NCBI GenBank assembly: GCA_039105265.1
Contig: JAPFFF010000059.1
Span: 248,001 to 312,000, forward strand
Direction: 5' to 3'
Length of the DNA: 64,000 bases
Source: Tritrichomonas musculus
Taxonomy: Eukaryota > Parabasalia > Tritrichomonadida > Tritrichomonadidae
Within the stretch, counting starts at the first letter, position 1. Each line of letters starts with the position of its first letter. The translations under genes and the position numbers were made by a program. The notes under the pieces are model-generated. The model saw only the letters and a list, made by a program, of their open reading frames with translations, was not told the DNA's origin and made no database searches. Shown in pieces: positions 10,256 through 22,395 of this stretch.

Positions 10256-12163
10256 TTAATTATCTCCTGTATCATCATGTTCATAAAAAACCATTGGATG
10301 GTCATCTTCACTTTGATCATCTGAATCAGATATGTCATTATATTCATCTGAATCGTCTGAATCATCAGAACTGTCGTAATAAAGTTGAATATCTTCGATT
10401 TCTTTCGACCATATCAAATTAGTCTTGATCCGAAGTATTGAGTCTAGGATATCAGATTTCAATTTGGTCCTTAAATGAGAGTGTATTAGTTTGAGTTGAG
10501 AGAAGCAACGTTCGCATATTGCTTCTGTGCCAGGTAATACCAAGAGACGAAGAGCTATGATTGCCAAATCTCTTAATAATAATTCTTCATTATTTTAAAT
10601 AACTTTTTGAGGCATGATACTTTTCCAATATGTTATCGGTTCGTCTGTTATTTCATCATTCATTGAAAGCCAAATGGTGAATGTTTTTAAAATAATTGAA
10701 ATTTGATCATCATTGAAATTTAAATATTTACTTATTTCTTTTAATTTTAATTTGATGATTTGTTTTTCGGCCTGAAATCCTTCTATCCATTTTATTTCTG
10801 TTTCTTCGACATTTTGAAAAGTTGATATTTTATGGATAATACTATTATATTGATTGATCCTGTACTGCCACCATTTCCTTCCTGCGTCCGTTATTAAAAA
10901 ACATAATTCTGCCATAACTGAATCACATGTTTCGTTAAATCTTTCTACTAATTTTCTTTTTAAAATTTCAATTAATCCATAAGTATCGGGTGAACTGATA
11001 TTCTCAATTTCAGTTTGAGTTATCAATATTTGATAAAAAACTTCACCCGCTGAAACAAAGTTTTTCTGAACTTTATTTGTAAATTTTACGATAGGTTCTA
11101 AAACAATAGCCATTGAAATAAAGTGATTTTGAATTTCATCGTTCAATTCAATCGGACATTTGAAAACTGAATTTGAAAAATAATCAATTGTTTCCAAAAT
11201 TCCTTGATAATTATTCAAAATAAATTGAATGCAATTAAATAAAGAGTTCCATCTTGTTATAACAAATCGAGGAGGTGAACATTTCAATCCATTTTCTTTA
11301 CAATAATTCAAAATTTTTTTTTTCCTTATCCAAGTAATTAATTTGGAAATTATTTTAATAGATTCCTTAAATATTTGGCTTGAATTTTTAAGGTCGACTA
11401 TTATTAATTGGGCCGTATGGGCTGCACAAGAAAACCTGATAATTGGAAATTGAAATTCATTTGAAAAAGTTTTCTCTTTAATTTTTTCAAAGCAAGATAC
11501 CAAATTTGAGGCATTATCCGTTGTAACTCCGATTACTTCAATATTTTTTTCAGAAAGTTGCTGACAAATTTTCTGAATAATTATTATTAAATTTTCTGCG
11601 GTTGCTGGATTAATTTGAATAAGTGAGTGATGTCGCACAATATTTGGATAATAGATAGAAACCTGATAAAGGCTTTTATTCCATGAGGTCGTGCCATCAA
11701 TAATAAGTGAAACCATTTTGTTTTCAAAAAGTTTGAAGGTTTCATTCAATAATTTATGACTGTATTTTAATATTGAATCCCGAATTTGACCTGGAGATGG
11801 CACTTTTTCTTTAGGAATGTTAAATAATAAAAATATTTTAATAAAATCTTCATTGATCAATTGATTTAATGATATATCTGATGAAACCATCATTTCTATT
11901 AGAGTTTTTTCAAAAAGAGATATTTCAATTGGAGGAACATCAGCATTTAATAACGGCATTATGATATTGTTTTGATTTCCCATGGCACAACCTTTACAAA
12001 TTTTAACATGATCGTTCATGTATCTATGATTTTGGAAAATTCCATTGCATTTCAAACATTTGGCCTGATAGATTTTCCTATTTTTAGAGTTTAATCTGTA
12101 AACTCCAAGTTTAATCCAATCTTTGTTCATAGTTATTATTAAAAATGAAATGATTTTTCTCAT
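10256..12163 (-). pseudogene. hAT transposase with one in-frame stop
   Basis: Reads right to left. The first 522 codons (12163-10595) contain a BED-like zinc finger near the start (CLKC..., H and C ligands within residues about 35-60), the motif LIIDGTTSWN, and FSCAAHTAQL. A TAA at 10595-10597 interrupts. After about eight codons in the same frame the sequence continues with the hAT C-terminal dimerisation domain (LLVLPGTEAICERCFSQLKL) and an acidic D/S-rich tail to 10256. The total is about 635 residues, normal for hAT. A second Met (MNKDWIKLG) a little inside the frame is a plausible true start. Whether the stop is lethal or suppressed cannot be told from sequence; the element may be mobilised in trans. 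Confidence 0.88.
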
Positions 12164-12574
12164 GATAATCGTGTTTTAAATTTTTTTAAAAAAAATTATT
12201 ACAAAAATACTGGTTTTTAAAACTATATTTATATTATTTTTTTAATATTTAATAATATAATTAATAGTATAAAATAATTATTTACTATAAAAATAAATTA
12301 AATAAATTTAAATAAAGATATTAATATTTTTACATTTTTACGTTAAAGAAAATATAACTTTTTGAAAGAAAATTTTATTAATTATAAAATTTTGAGAGAA
12401 TAAATCTTTTGCTCTATTCAAATCTATAATAATAAAATCAAAACAAATATCAATTCAAAGTTTGAGGGGCTGTCCACAATTGAATTGGCTGTCCAAATAT
12501 GGACAGATTTGGACTGTGGACAGCTGGTGTAAAAAAATACGTTGCTTTTTGGACAGTCTCCTTTGAAAAAGTTG

Positions 12575-12591
12575 TGGACAGTCAAACCTAG
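12575..12591 (-). repeat. right terminal inverted repeat of hAT element
   Basis: 17 bp, reverse complement of the left end, followed directly by the second copy of the target duplication at 12592-12599. Just inside, 12470-12560 holds several TGTCCA/TGGACA words like those near the left end. Confidence 0.92.
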
Positions 12592-12697
12592 TTTTTTTCT
12601 CAATCACTAAGTAAATTATTGCAATACTTCTAATTTAACATTAAAAAAAATTAAATTTCTGATAATTTTTTTCTTGTTTTTAGTTTTTTCTATGAAA

Positions 12698-13473
12698 TAA
12701 ACTGGAATCGAAAAGTCGATATCGCCAAATAAGCATTGAATTTTTTATTTTAAAACAGAATTATTATTTTTGAGCAAAAAAAATAAGTGATTAGCGCCAA
12801 GCCAGCAAACCACTAAACTTTATCAATGAAAATACTCCACAAGTTCAATCATTTCAATTTTCTGCTATAACCCAACTTCAATATTCAATTTTGAAATAAC
12901 ATTAATTTCTCGAGTGATGCTCCAAAATAATCCAAAATTAGTCGATAAAGCAATAGAAAGCCTACTAATTATGATGATTCCACGCATTTCTAGTCTTTTT
13001 ATGTAGTTTTTACTCTCTTTATTTTCAATCAATTAACATAATAGGAATTAAATGAAAAAAAATTAAGCTTTTCTACTATTTTTAATAAAGAAAACTCAAT
13101 TAAACTATACAATAAGCATTCGAAAGGCTTTCAATTGATACAATTACATAATTAATTTCAATCATTCTACCACAACTACTTCATTTTTCTTCAATACAAT
13201 GCAAAAATCGATGCATGTCTCATTAAAAGAAGTTATACTCACCAAAATAAGTGATGAAGAAAGAAGAAGTTGGTGTTTATTATTACTGGCTACATCTTAA
13301 ATCGAAACTTTTTGAATAAAAATTATATAATTTTCAAACTTTTTGAGATCATCAAAATCTCGATATCATTATTTTCACTTTTTGATAAGCATTTTTCAGA
13401 GAGTTCTTAATTTTTGTTTGATTGAAAAAAATAATTGCCTCAAAATCGATATCCTGTTTTTGATTCCAGTTTA
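12698..13473. mobile_element. non-autonomous element with imperfect TIRs (mariner-like MITE?)
   Basis: Left end TAAACTGGAATCGAAAAG at 12698 and right end ending GATTCCAGTTTA at 13473 are inverted copies; the match continues inward as GATATCG/CGATATC with a few mismatches, about 25 bp in all. TA dinucleotides bound both ends, as expected for Tc1/mariner target duplications. The 776-bp interior has no long frame. The family assignment is inference from the TA boundary and TIR form. Confidence 0.6.
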
Positions 13474-13805
13474 ATTATTCTTATTTTTTTTTTTTTTTAA
13501 GAACAGGAAATGAAAATAATATAATTTAAAACAGCAGTATCATGTTATAATTTATTATGAATATTGATGAGTTGTATTGTTGACACTTAAAATTGAATAA
13601 TCTCATTCATTGAAATTGAAAATCTGGATTATGCTCATTTTTTGCATAAAAGCAATATATAATATTTTTTCAAACATATTTGATTAATATAGCACATTAA
13701 AATCCATGGATTTAGGGCGGAATATTCGTTGAATAGTTACCATGGTTAGATGGCTTATATTAGTTTTTATTATTAATTATTCATTATTATATTTATAAAC
13801 CTATT

Positions 13806-14051
13806 TTAAGGTACAATTCTCATACGTTAAATATTGAGAAAGAGAACGTTAAAATTTTGTGAAAGTGCACTTCTCAGAAAAAGTTTATGTTTGAATGAGT
13901 GTCAGATTTAAAATTCTGAGCTTTTTTTTTTATATTAAATTTTTCAAATGTATAATTTTTTAAAAAATATTTTTTATATAGCATGTCTTTTCTTTTTCTT
14001 AAAGTGTCAAAAAGTTTTGCAGTTACTAAACGTATGAGAATTGTACCTTAA
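13806..14051. mobile_element. 246-bp MITE with TTAA-bounded inverted repeats
   Basis: TTAAGGTACAATTCTCATAC at 13806 is matched in inverted form ending at 14051, with about 22 bp of TIR and near-perfect identity. TTAA lies at both outer edges, so the element could use TTAA targets (piggyBac-like) or TA targets (mariner/pogo-like). The interior is AT-rich and non-coding. The element at 63385-63748 has the same boundary design. Confidence 0.75.
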
Positions 14052-17000
14052 TAAAATATAATTTATTATATATTAAGATATTTGAATTTAAAATTTTTTT
14101 CAGAATATTCAATTTTTTGATTTGTATAAAAGATGATTAAAAAAAAAAATAAATATGTTTATATTTATAATCAATCATTTATTTTTTGAATTAATGTAAA
14201 AAATAAATTGTAATAAAGTTGATGATTTATTAAAACTATTCAATAAATAGTTTTATTTATATAATATTAGAAAATTCATTTAATTAATATTATGTATTAA
14301 ATGGGAAGTCGAAAATGAGCTCGTAGCGAGCTATGTTAGGATTGGAGATAGTAGAGACCACACCATAACGTATATTACTATAATTGAACAAAAAAAATGT
14401 TTGATATGAATAATATTGAATAAGTAAGCATAATCTATATACATTTCTGAGTAAAAAATAGTGTTGATATCATTAATGTTGTATATTTTTTATTCAAAAT
14501 AATACTTAATGATATCATAGGTGGAGTTAGGTCTGAGCAAATGATAAAGATGCGCGTCATAATGTTCTCTATTAATGGAATATCTGCATATTAAATAAAA
14601 ATTTATGAAACATAATTGATATTTATTGAATTATATTAACTCACAAATGAAATATAATAGAGTATAATGGCCAGTAAATGAAATATAATGTAGAATGATA
14701 GTTTATAAATGATATAAAAAGGAATATTTTTCAATGTATTTGTTTAAAAGTAAAATAAGATTGAGATTATTGAAATATAAGAAAAAAAGGTGGTATTTAA
14801 AGGAGATATATTGCATTATAATGGAGATTAAATGAAATATGATATAATATAATGACGCAGAAATGAAAAATAATGCAATATAATGATCAACAATTGAAAT
14901 ATAGTTCAGTATAATGATTTACAAGAGGAATATGAATCAAAATTTGGCAATATACAGGTAAACATTTGAACTATGACGCATTTCAATGTGATAAAAGGAC
15001 ACATAAAAGCTGTATGTCAATGACAACTATGAATTGAAATCAGAATATAATGCAAAAATTGCAACCCTCGAAGCTAGAATGGCCACTCTTGAGTCAACAT
15101 AAAAATAATTACATTTTAGAAGTGATTGTTATTTTTATGTATTAAAAATAATAATTATTATAATTGAACCTATCCCTAGAGAGATCGAAGGTGATATCAG
15201 GCCTGGGTAGATGTTAAGGACGCACAACCTAACGTATTACAATCACAGATAAGTAAAATATTAAAGTATTAACAATTGTATCAAATGATGATAATCCAAT
15301 ATAAAGTAAATTACCTATTAGCAAATAAATAATATTACAATTTCCAAATAGATAGGCTAAATGTAATGTCTATCAATATATTTTTAAGTAATAAACTTAC
15401 ACCGTAAACTTTAAAAAATAAGATACAGATTTCATAATCCAAAATAAAATCAAAATTCTATAATATTTTGACTTTTTGATGCATTATACAATAATTTTAT
15501 AAATGATCCTCTCAAAAAAGATTAATATTTACTTATTTATTTATAATTTTATTGAGATAAATGCAAATTAAAAAAAAAAAATATTATTTAAATAACCGTT
15601 ATTATTTGAAATTTTTTTTAATCTTTTATCTCTAAATAAATATAAAAATATATCATGATTATAATTGGATATTTATTATTGAAAGAATATTATTATACAA
15701 ATAATATATTAAATGTAATGTAAATCTAGGAATATCAAAAATATTTTCAAACTATTTTAAATAACATGTAAAGTATTCAAAAATATCAATGGGAAAACGA
15801 ATATTATCTTGAAATAAAAATATTGACAAGCATTATTTTATAATTATTTGAAATATATTTATTTTAAAAATAATAAAATATAATATTGCAATATAGAATT
15901 ATTAATTTTTAATATTTTTCAAGATTATTATCAATTTAAATTTAAATTTTTATATTATAATATATTAATAAGAAGCAATTGTAAGAATAATATGCTTAAA
16001 ATGTTTTTGGAATCTTCAAATTAAATTTTAATAATCATGAATAAAAAGAAACTAGGTTATTTCATTAACCATATAAACTTTAAGATTTAATATAAATCTT
16101 CAGTTAAAAATTAAAAGCTTTAATTTAGATAAATAAAATCTGGACTTAAAAATATATTTGGAATTGTTGTTTTGAAATAATAAATATAATTTATTCTTTA
16201 AATAGTTCATTTATAAAATTAATTATTGATTTTAATTTATTTTACTTTATTTTTTATCGAGAAAAAGATAAAATAAGATTAAAAATCATTATATTCATTT
16301 CATTCAAATTCATTCAATTTGGTTATATTAAAGATATATGGTGTAAAATACAAATCAAATAAGAATTAAATATTTTATTAATATATTTTAATTTTATTTT
16401 CAGAAAACTTATTTTCGGTTAATAATTAAAATTGATATAAATTTTAATCTATGTTCACAAATATTTCAGATGATTATTTTATACACTATACAAATGTTTA
16501 ATAAATCAAACTTTTCCAAAATACTTTGATTTATTTTGTATATTAGTTAAAAAAAGAATACATTTAAATTTCAAATCATCAAACTTCAAATTAATATAAA
16601 AGATAATAAATAATTCATATTTCATACTCATTAATTCTTAACTGATATATTTGAATATAACCATTTACCGTATCTAAAAAATCTTCATAGTGCTTTCAAT
16701 TTCTTCCTAGTGTAATTGAGAACTGATTGAAAAATTGTATATTATCGATGAAATTGTTCTATGTCTCCATTGAATCAATTGAATCTTACTATGATATTAT
16801 ATTGACTAGCTCTGTTTATATATATATATATATATACATATAAATACATTGCTTTTGAAATCACATTTGCAGATGTCAATTCAAAAAATAGAATTCTCTA
16901 ATTATTATCAAATATATTTTTTGGTAAGCAGTTATCTGAGCGATTTTTACAGTGCGTATTAAACAAAAATGGAGTAAATACAATCGAGCGAAGTGCTTCT

Positions 17001-17900
17001 TTAAACAAATAATTATGATTTTATATCAAATTAATAAAAAAAATCAACAAAAAAATGAGATAAAAGTAAATAAAATTATTTTTCATTTTACTGATAATTG
17101 ATAATAGCATTGATTTGAAATTCTAATTCAAACCTCAAAGTTTAAATTGGTTCTATGTGTTCTTTATGTTGTTAAATTTCCTAACTGAGCAAGTAGCGAT
17201 CTTATTCAAGTTCTTTAATTGGATTATTGACAAGCTTGTGGATGAGATTAGTTGTAATTGAGCAATAAGCAGGACCTTAGAAGGACCCACCAGCAATATG
17301 AAGAATCTTGTACCTTTTGGCTTTGTGAAAAAGGTATCTGATTACTTGATTCTAAAATCTATATAAAAATAAATATTAGGCTGATAATGAGTAGTATGAG
17401 AAAATCTAGGCTGGCTTTATTGATGAGCATGACGGAGAAAATAAAGCATGCGTTAGGTTTAACGAATAGGTCAAATTGGAATAAAAAATTGACAAATTAA
17501 GCTGAGGTATAAACATCTTCTGCAAAACCTTACGATGGCGAGTGCGCAATTGATTTGATCCTGGTTTAAATATAATAATATTTGAAAATCGAAATACAAT
17601 ATGAAAGGCCAAATATAACTTCAAAAAAAATTTATTTGAGTGTGAAGTGGTTTAACTGATATTGATCGTAATTTTTCAATAGAATTTCTTATTTTTTCCG
17701 TGAACTTATTTAAAAATTTGAGAATAGCATAAAATTAATATATATATATCATCATGAAAAAAAGAAAATTACATAAAACATTTATTAAATATAATTTTAC
17801 ACAATTATAATTTATTTAATTTTATTAATTATTCTTGCATATTTTAATTTATCACCATAGTTTAAATAATTTTTTATATATCCGTTTAAAAACTATAAAA
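14052..17900. other. gene-poor AT-rich region with weak repeats
   Basis: No intact gene. Three slightly GC-richer islands at about 14300-14380, 14505-14580 and 15170-15240 share diverged words (GTTAGG, AACGTA, CGCACAA-like). At about 15010-15105 a plus-strand frame ends with LKSEYNAKIATLEARMATL, a leucine-spaced coiled-coil tail lacking an upstream gene, probably a coding relic. A (TA)n run lies near 16817-16840. The stretch 17100-17600 is somewhat less AT-rich but no protein family is evident. Confidence 0.5.
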
Positions 17901-18060
17901 CTAACTTTTTGAAAAAAAATTTTTTTTAACCGATTTTAATTGTTTATCATTTTTTAAAATAGACAAAAGAATAACGCAGCAGGCAAGAAGCCATACTCAA
18001 ACAAATTTCATTCATAAAGCAAATGGTGTTGTTCAAATTGCAGAACAGACCAGCATTTGC

Positions 18061-18300
18061 ACTTCTGCATTCCTCATTCCTCCAACTCCAACACAGGCGA
18101 ACTCAAGCAACCGTACTTCTCCCTTGCATGTTCCTCCAACGCCACAACAGGCGAATGCACTCAGTTCCACTTCTGCAATCCTCATTCCTCCAACTCCAAC
18201 ACAGGCGAACTCAAGCAACCGTACTTCTCCCTTGCTTGTTCCTTCAACATCAGCTCAGGCGAATGCACTCAGTTCACCTTCTGCATTCCTAATTCCTCAA
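18061..18300 (+). repeat. 108-bp tandem repeat, N-terminal region of the DDE transposase frame
   Basis: A 108-bp unit (36 codons) starts at 18061, 18169 and, partially, 18277. In the transposase frame it encodes Pro/Ser/Thr/Gln-rich sequence such as IPPTPTQANSSNRTSPL. All three plus-strand frames are open here, so openness alone does not prove translation. Confidence 0.85.
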
Positions 18301-19923
18301 GCAGATGTTGTTTTTCAAACAGCAGCACAGACAAATGAAAATATAGGAGGATTGCTACACATCCCCATTAGAGATGTATCCCAAGAATTAGAGAAAATTC
18401 TAGGGGATGATATTTTTTTTTATTCAGATTTTCAACTCAAGGTGTTGGAAGCACGGCTAAACACCACCTATAGAACCATTGTCAGAAGATTTGGGTTTTC
18501 ATCAGAACAGCAATTAAGTAGTTTTCTATATCGGACAATTTTAGGATTTCGATTAGAAGGCCAAATCTCGCCTTCAGGAGCTATTCCAATTATCGCTGAC
18601 ATTTTGATTGAGCCTTTCAAAAAAATATGCTTAGAGCAAGCAGAAGATCTCAATGCTTTGAGCACTAGTAAAGCATTCTACATTTTGGAAGATTTGCTTT
18701 CGAACCAAGCTGCAAAGTCATATTTACTTGCCCAGGAGCTCAACTGTCCACGTCTCGGGGAAGAGGCTCTTGAAAGATACGAAAAAACCCTATTATCTTC
18801 TGCCTGGTTCAATGAATTTTGTGCAGCTCATGGTTTAAGGTTAATGAACCCACAAAACCTGGAAAAGTTAAGGCAAAAATATTGCAACAAAGATGCAATA
18901 ACTAAATTCTATGAAATGCTTGCTCGAGTTATTCACCAATGCCAGTATTTGTTGTACAACATGGACGAAACGTCTTGTTGTACAAACAAAAAAGGCAAAA
19001 TTGTTGTACCAGAAGGGAAGTTCCCGGTTGTAAGTGAAGAAAGATATGCTGGGCATATAACATGCATTTGCACTTGTAATGCTGCAGGAGAAGCTCTACA
19101 GCCATTCATAATTCTTCCAATGTTGATGAAGCTTCCTGAAGAATTGAATGATTTGCAAAATCAATGTTATTTTGTAACTACACCATCTGGTTGGATGTCC
19201 TCTAAGATATTTGTTATTTGGGCCCTTTTTTTTGCTGCTGAAGTAAATAGAAGACGCCAGCAACTTGTTTGCATTGAAGGAAATGAAATCTTAAGCAAAC
19301 CTTGTTTTCTTTTTGTTGATGGCCACAAATCAAGAGTCAATTCAGATGCGATTGAAATATTATGCGCCAATAATATTAGAGTTATTGTTCTGCCAGCACA
19401 CACCAGCCATGTCACACAACCATTTGATGTAGCTTTGGCTGGACCTTTCAAGAGTTTCTTAAAAGCCCAAAGCTACAACTTTCCTTTATGGCTGCAACAA
19501 AAGCTTTGTCTCTTTTGCCCCACAGCACAAAAAAGATACACGCTAATTTTGCATATAATTGACTCGTGGAAAAAAGCAGCTACAATCTCTAATATTCGAA
19601 CAGCTTGGGAGAAATCAGGGATTTTCCCTTATAATATTCAAAGAGTTCTTAACAATGAATACGTTAGGAAGAACGGCGAACCAGCAGGAAATGAAACAAC
19701 TAGAAGAAGGCAGCTGGAAATAAATGGAATGGAAATAACCACTCCAGAAAAAAGGTTAGAACTTGCTAGGCATTGCAAAAACAACCCTTATCTTTTTTCA
19801 CCAATGCCAATCCCTTGTATTGAACAATTGGAAATTAGAAATGGGAAAGAAAAATTGTTAAGCCACCATCCTCCATTACTTGTTAATATGGGACATCAAG
19901 GATGGAAAAATTTAATAATATAA
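18124..19923 (+). CDS. pogo/Tigger-type DDE_1 transposase
   Basis: About 600 codons ending at TAA 19921-19923. A CENP-B-like segment (WFNEFCAAHGLRLMNP) precedes a DDE_1 catalytic core. The three acidic residues are visible in NMDETS, LFVDGHKSR and HVTQPFDVA, the DDD pattern of pogo-like enzymes, together with IRVIVLPAHTSHVTQP. The frame stays open upstream to about 17907 but has no ATG there; 18124 is a TTG, and the first in-frame ATG lies deep inside at about residue 240. The true 5' end is therefore missing, frameshifted or non-ATG. GC content is clearly higher than in the flanks, as expected for a transposon gene. No terminal inverted repeats were found. Confidence 0.85.
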   Translation: MHVPPTPQQANALSSTSAILIPPTPTQANSSNRTSPLLVPSTSAQANALSSPSAFLIPQADVVFQTAAQTNENIGGLLHIPIRDVSQELEKILGDDIFFYSDFQLKVLEARLNTTYRTIVRRFGFSSEQQLSSFLYRTILGFRLEGQISPSGAIPIIADILIEPFKKICLEQAEDLNALSTSKAFYILEDLLSNQAAKSYLLAQELNCPRLGEEALERYEKTLLSSAWFNEFCAAHGLRLMNPQNLEKLRQKYCNKDAITKFYEMLARVIHQCQYLLYNMDETSCCTNKKGKIVVPEGKFPVVSEERYAGHITCICTCNAAGEALQPFIILPMLMKLPEELNDLQNQCYFVTTPSGWMSSKIFVIWALFFAAEVNRRRQQLVCIEGNEILSKPCFLFVDGHKSRVNSDAIEILCANNIRVIVLPAHTSHVTQPFDVALAGPFKSFLKAQSYNFPLWLQQKLCLFCPTAQKRYTLILHIIDSWKKAATISNIRTAWEKSGIFPYNIQRVLNNEYVRKNGEPAGNETTRRRQLEINGMEITTPEKRLELARHCKNNPYLFSPMPIPCIEQLEIRNGKEKLLSHHPPLLVNMGHQGWKNLII

Positions 19924-20002
19924 AATACTTAAGAGAACAAAACAACTTTTTGAAAGAAAAATAAAAGAAAAAAAAATTATAATTTAAGTCTAGCAGAACA
20001 AG

Positions 20003-21484
20003 CGTAATTGCATAGTAGAAACCACCAAGAGCAGCAATAACACACGAAGCGCCAACATATCGAACCTAATTGCATAGTAGAAACCACCAAGAGCAGCAAT
20101 AACAAACGAAGCGCCAACATATCGAACCTAATTGCATAGTAGAAACCACCAAGAGCAGCAATAACAAACGAAGCGCCAACATATCGAACCTAATTGCATA
20201 GTAGAAACCACCAAGAGCAGCAATAACACACGAAGCGCCAACATATCGAACCTAATTGCATAGTAGAAACCACCAAGAGCAGCAATAACAAACGAAGCGC
20301 CAACATATCGAACCTAATTGCATAGTAGAAACCACCAAGAGCAGCAATAACAAACGAAGCGCCAACATATCGAACCTAATTGCATAGTAGAAACCACCAA
20401 GAGCAGCAATAACACACGAAACGCCAACATATCGAACCTAATTGCATAGTAGAAACCACCAAGAGCAGCAATAACAAACGAAGCGCCAACATATCGAACC
20501 TAATTGCATAGTAGAAACCACCAAGAGCAGCAATAACAAACGAAGCGCCAACATATCGAACCTAATTGCATAGTAGAAACCACCAAGAGCAGCAATAACA
20601 AACGAAGCGCCAACATATCGAACCTAATTGCATAGTAGAAACCACCAAGAGCAGCAATAACAAACGAAGCGCCAACATATCGAACCTAATTGCATAGTAG
20701 AAACCACCAAGAGCAGCAATAACAAACGAAGCGCCAACATATCGAACCTAATTGCATAGTAGAAACCACCAAGAGCAGCAATAACAAACGAAGCGCCAAC
20801 ATATCGAACCTAATTGCATAGTAGAAACCACCAAGAGCAGCAATAACAAACGAAACGCCAACATATCGAACCTAATTGCATAGTAGAAACCACCAAGAGC
20901 AGCAATAACAAACGAAGCGCCAACATATCGAACCTAATTGCATAGTAGAAACCACCAAGAGCAGCAATAACACACGAAGCGCCAACATATCGAACCTAAT
21001 TGCATAGTAGAAACCACCAAGAGCAGCAATAACAAACGAAGCGCCAACATATCGAACCTAATTGCATAGTAGAAACCACCAAGAGCAGCAATAACACACG
21101 AAACGCCAACATATCGAACCTAATTGCATAGTAGAAACCACCAAGAGCAGCAATAACAAACGAAGCGCCAACATATCGAACCTAATTGCATAGTAGAAAC
21201 CACCAAGAGCAGCAATAACACACGAAACGCCAACATATCGAACCTAATTGCATAGTAGAAACCACCAAGAGCAGCAATAACAAACGAAGCGCCAACATAT
21301 CGAACCTAATTGCATAGTAGAAACCACCAAGAGCAGCAATAACAAACGAAGCGCCAACATATCGAACCTAATTGCATAGTAGAAACCACCAAGAGCAGCA
21401 ATAACACACGAAACGCCAACATATCGAACCTAATTGCATAGTAAAAACCACTAAGAACAGCAATAACAAACGAAGAGCCAACAG
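20003..21484 (+). repeat. 62-bp satellite array, 24 copies, next to DDE transposase
   Basis: Twenty-four head-to-tail copies of a 62-bp unit (begins CCTAATTGCATAGTAGAAAC, ends CCAACATATCGAA) start about 80 bp after the transposase stop. The spacing is exactly 62 bp wherever I checked. Units differ at two diagnostic sites (AACAAACG or AACACACG; GAAGCG or GAAACG). The last unit is diverged. The decamer CAGAACAAGC occurs at both array edges (19994 and 21483). The period is not a multiple of three and there are no unique spacers, so it is neither coding nor CRISPR. Confidence 0.96.
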
Positions 21485-22166
21485 AACAAGCTTCACCACA
21501 AACCATATTAAACTCTATTTAAATAAAAATCTTTTTTATTTTTAATATCTATATATTATATAATTTTTTATATCCATATATTATCAAATAATGATATAAT
21601 AATTATTTTGGTTTAGTATATTTATAAAATAATATAATTATAATATAATATAATATATAATATATAATATAATATATAATATAATATATAATATAATTAT
21701 AATTTAATTATAATTTATTAATATTATAATAATTGTTTAATATAATATGCTTACAGTGAATGTATTATACGAATTATATCAATAATTTATGATTATTACG
21801 AATTATTATTATCAAATTATTAATATAAACAACGTTTTTGATTATTTTTTTTTAGAATTTAATTCAATTTGAACTAAATAAATACTTAGATATACAATGG
21901 TTTGTGTTATAACAAAATAAAATTAATGCTTAAAATTAATATTTAAATATTTTTTATTATTATATGAAAAAAAATTTTCTTTCATTACTGAGATATTTTG
22001 AGTTTATAATTAAACTCTCAAACAATATTTTCAATGCACATATTGTTTTATATGAAAAAGTTTAAAAATAAACCATTGAAAAACACTCTTTGGAATCTCT
22101 TTAGAAAAAGTGTTATATTTTTCAATTAAGATAACATATGTTTCACAATTTTTGAATGGCCTATTC

Positions 22167-22395
22167 AAAATACTTATGTTACTAAATTATACTTTAAATA
22201 TACTTAGAAGAATTTTAAGATACGGTATAAAAATACGTTTTGAATTTTTTGAAAATCGTTTTTTGAGAAATAAAATAATATAAACTTTTAAATCTTATTA
22301 ATAACTTTTAATTTAAAATATTAAAATGATTATTTAAATACTATTATATATACATTCAATATATTTAAAGTATAATTTAGTAACATAAGTATTTT
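22167..22395. mobile_element. 229-bp MITE-like element with 35-bp perfect TIRs
   Basis: The 35 bp at 22167-22201 (begins AAAATACTTATGTTACTAAA) are the exact reverse complement of 22361-22395. The interior of about 159 bp is AT-rich and non-coding. A perfect 35-bp inverted repeat is unlikely by chance and suggests a short non-autonomous transposon or a large hairpin. No clear target duplication was seen. Confidence 0.7.

Larger units (their letters stand above)
8739..12591 (-). mobile_element. hAT-family DNA transposon, full length
   Basis: The ends are perfect inverted repeats: CTAGGTTTGACTGTCCA at 8739-8755 and its complement at 12575-12591. Directly outside both lies the same 8-mer, TTTTTTTC (8731-8738 and 12592-12599), the target-duplication length typical of hAT elements. 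Subterminal regions at both ends are dense in GGACAG/CTGTCC words, which are likely transposase-binding sites. The 3,853-bp element carries a 24-bp minisatellite and a minus-strand hAT transposase with one in-frame stop. Intact ends and an almost open gene suggest a fairly recent insertion, although the T-rich target 8-mer could partly match by chance. Confidence 0.92.

Noticed and set aside
20003-21484. CRISPR-like array of 62-bp units
   Set aside because: Units are contiguous with no unique spacers, and the DNA is eukaryotic. It is a satellite.
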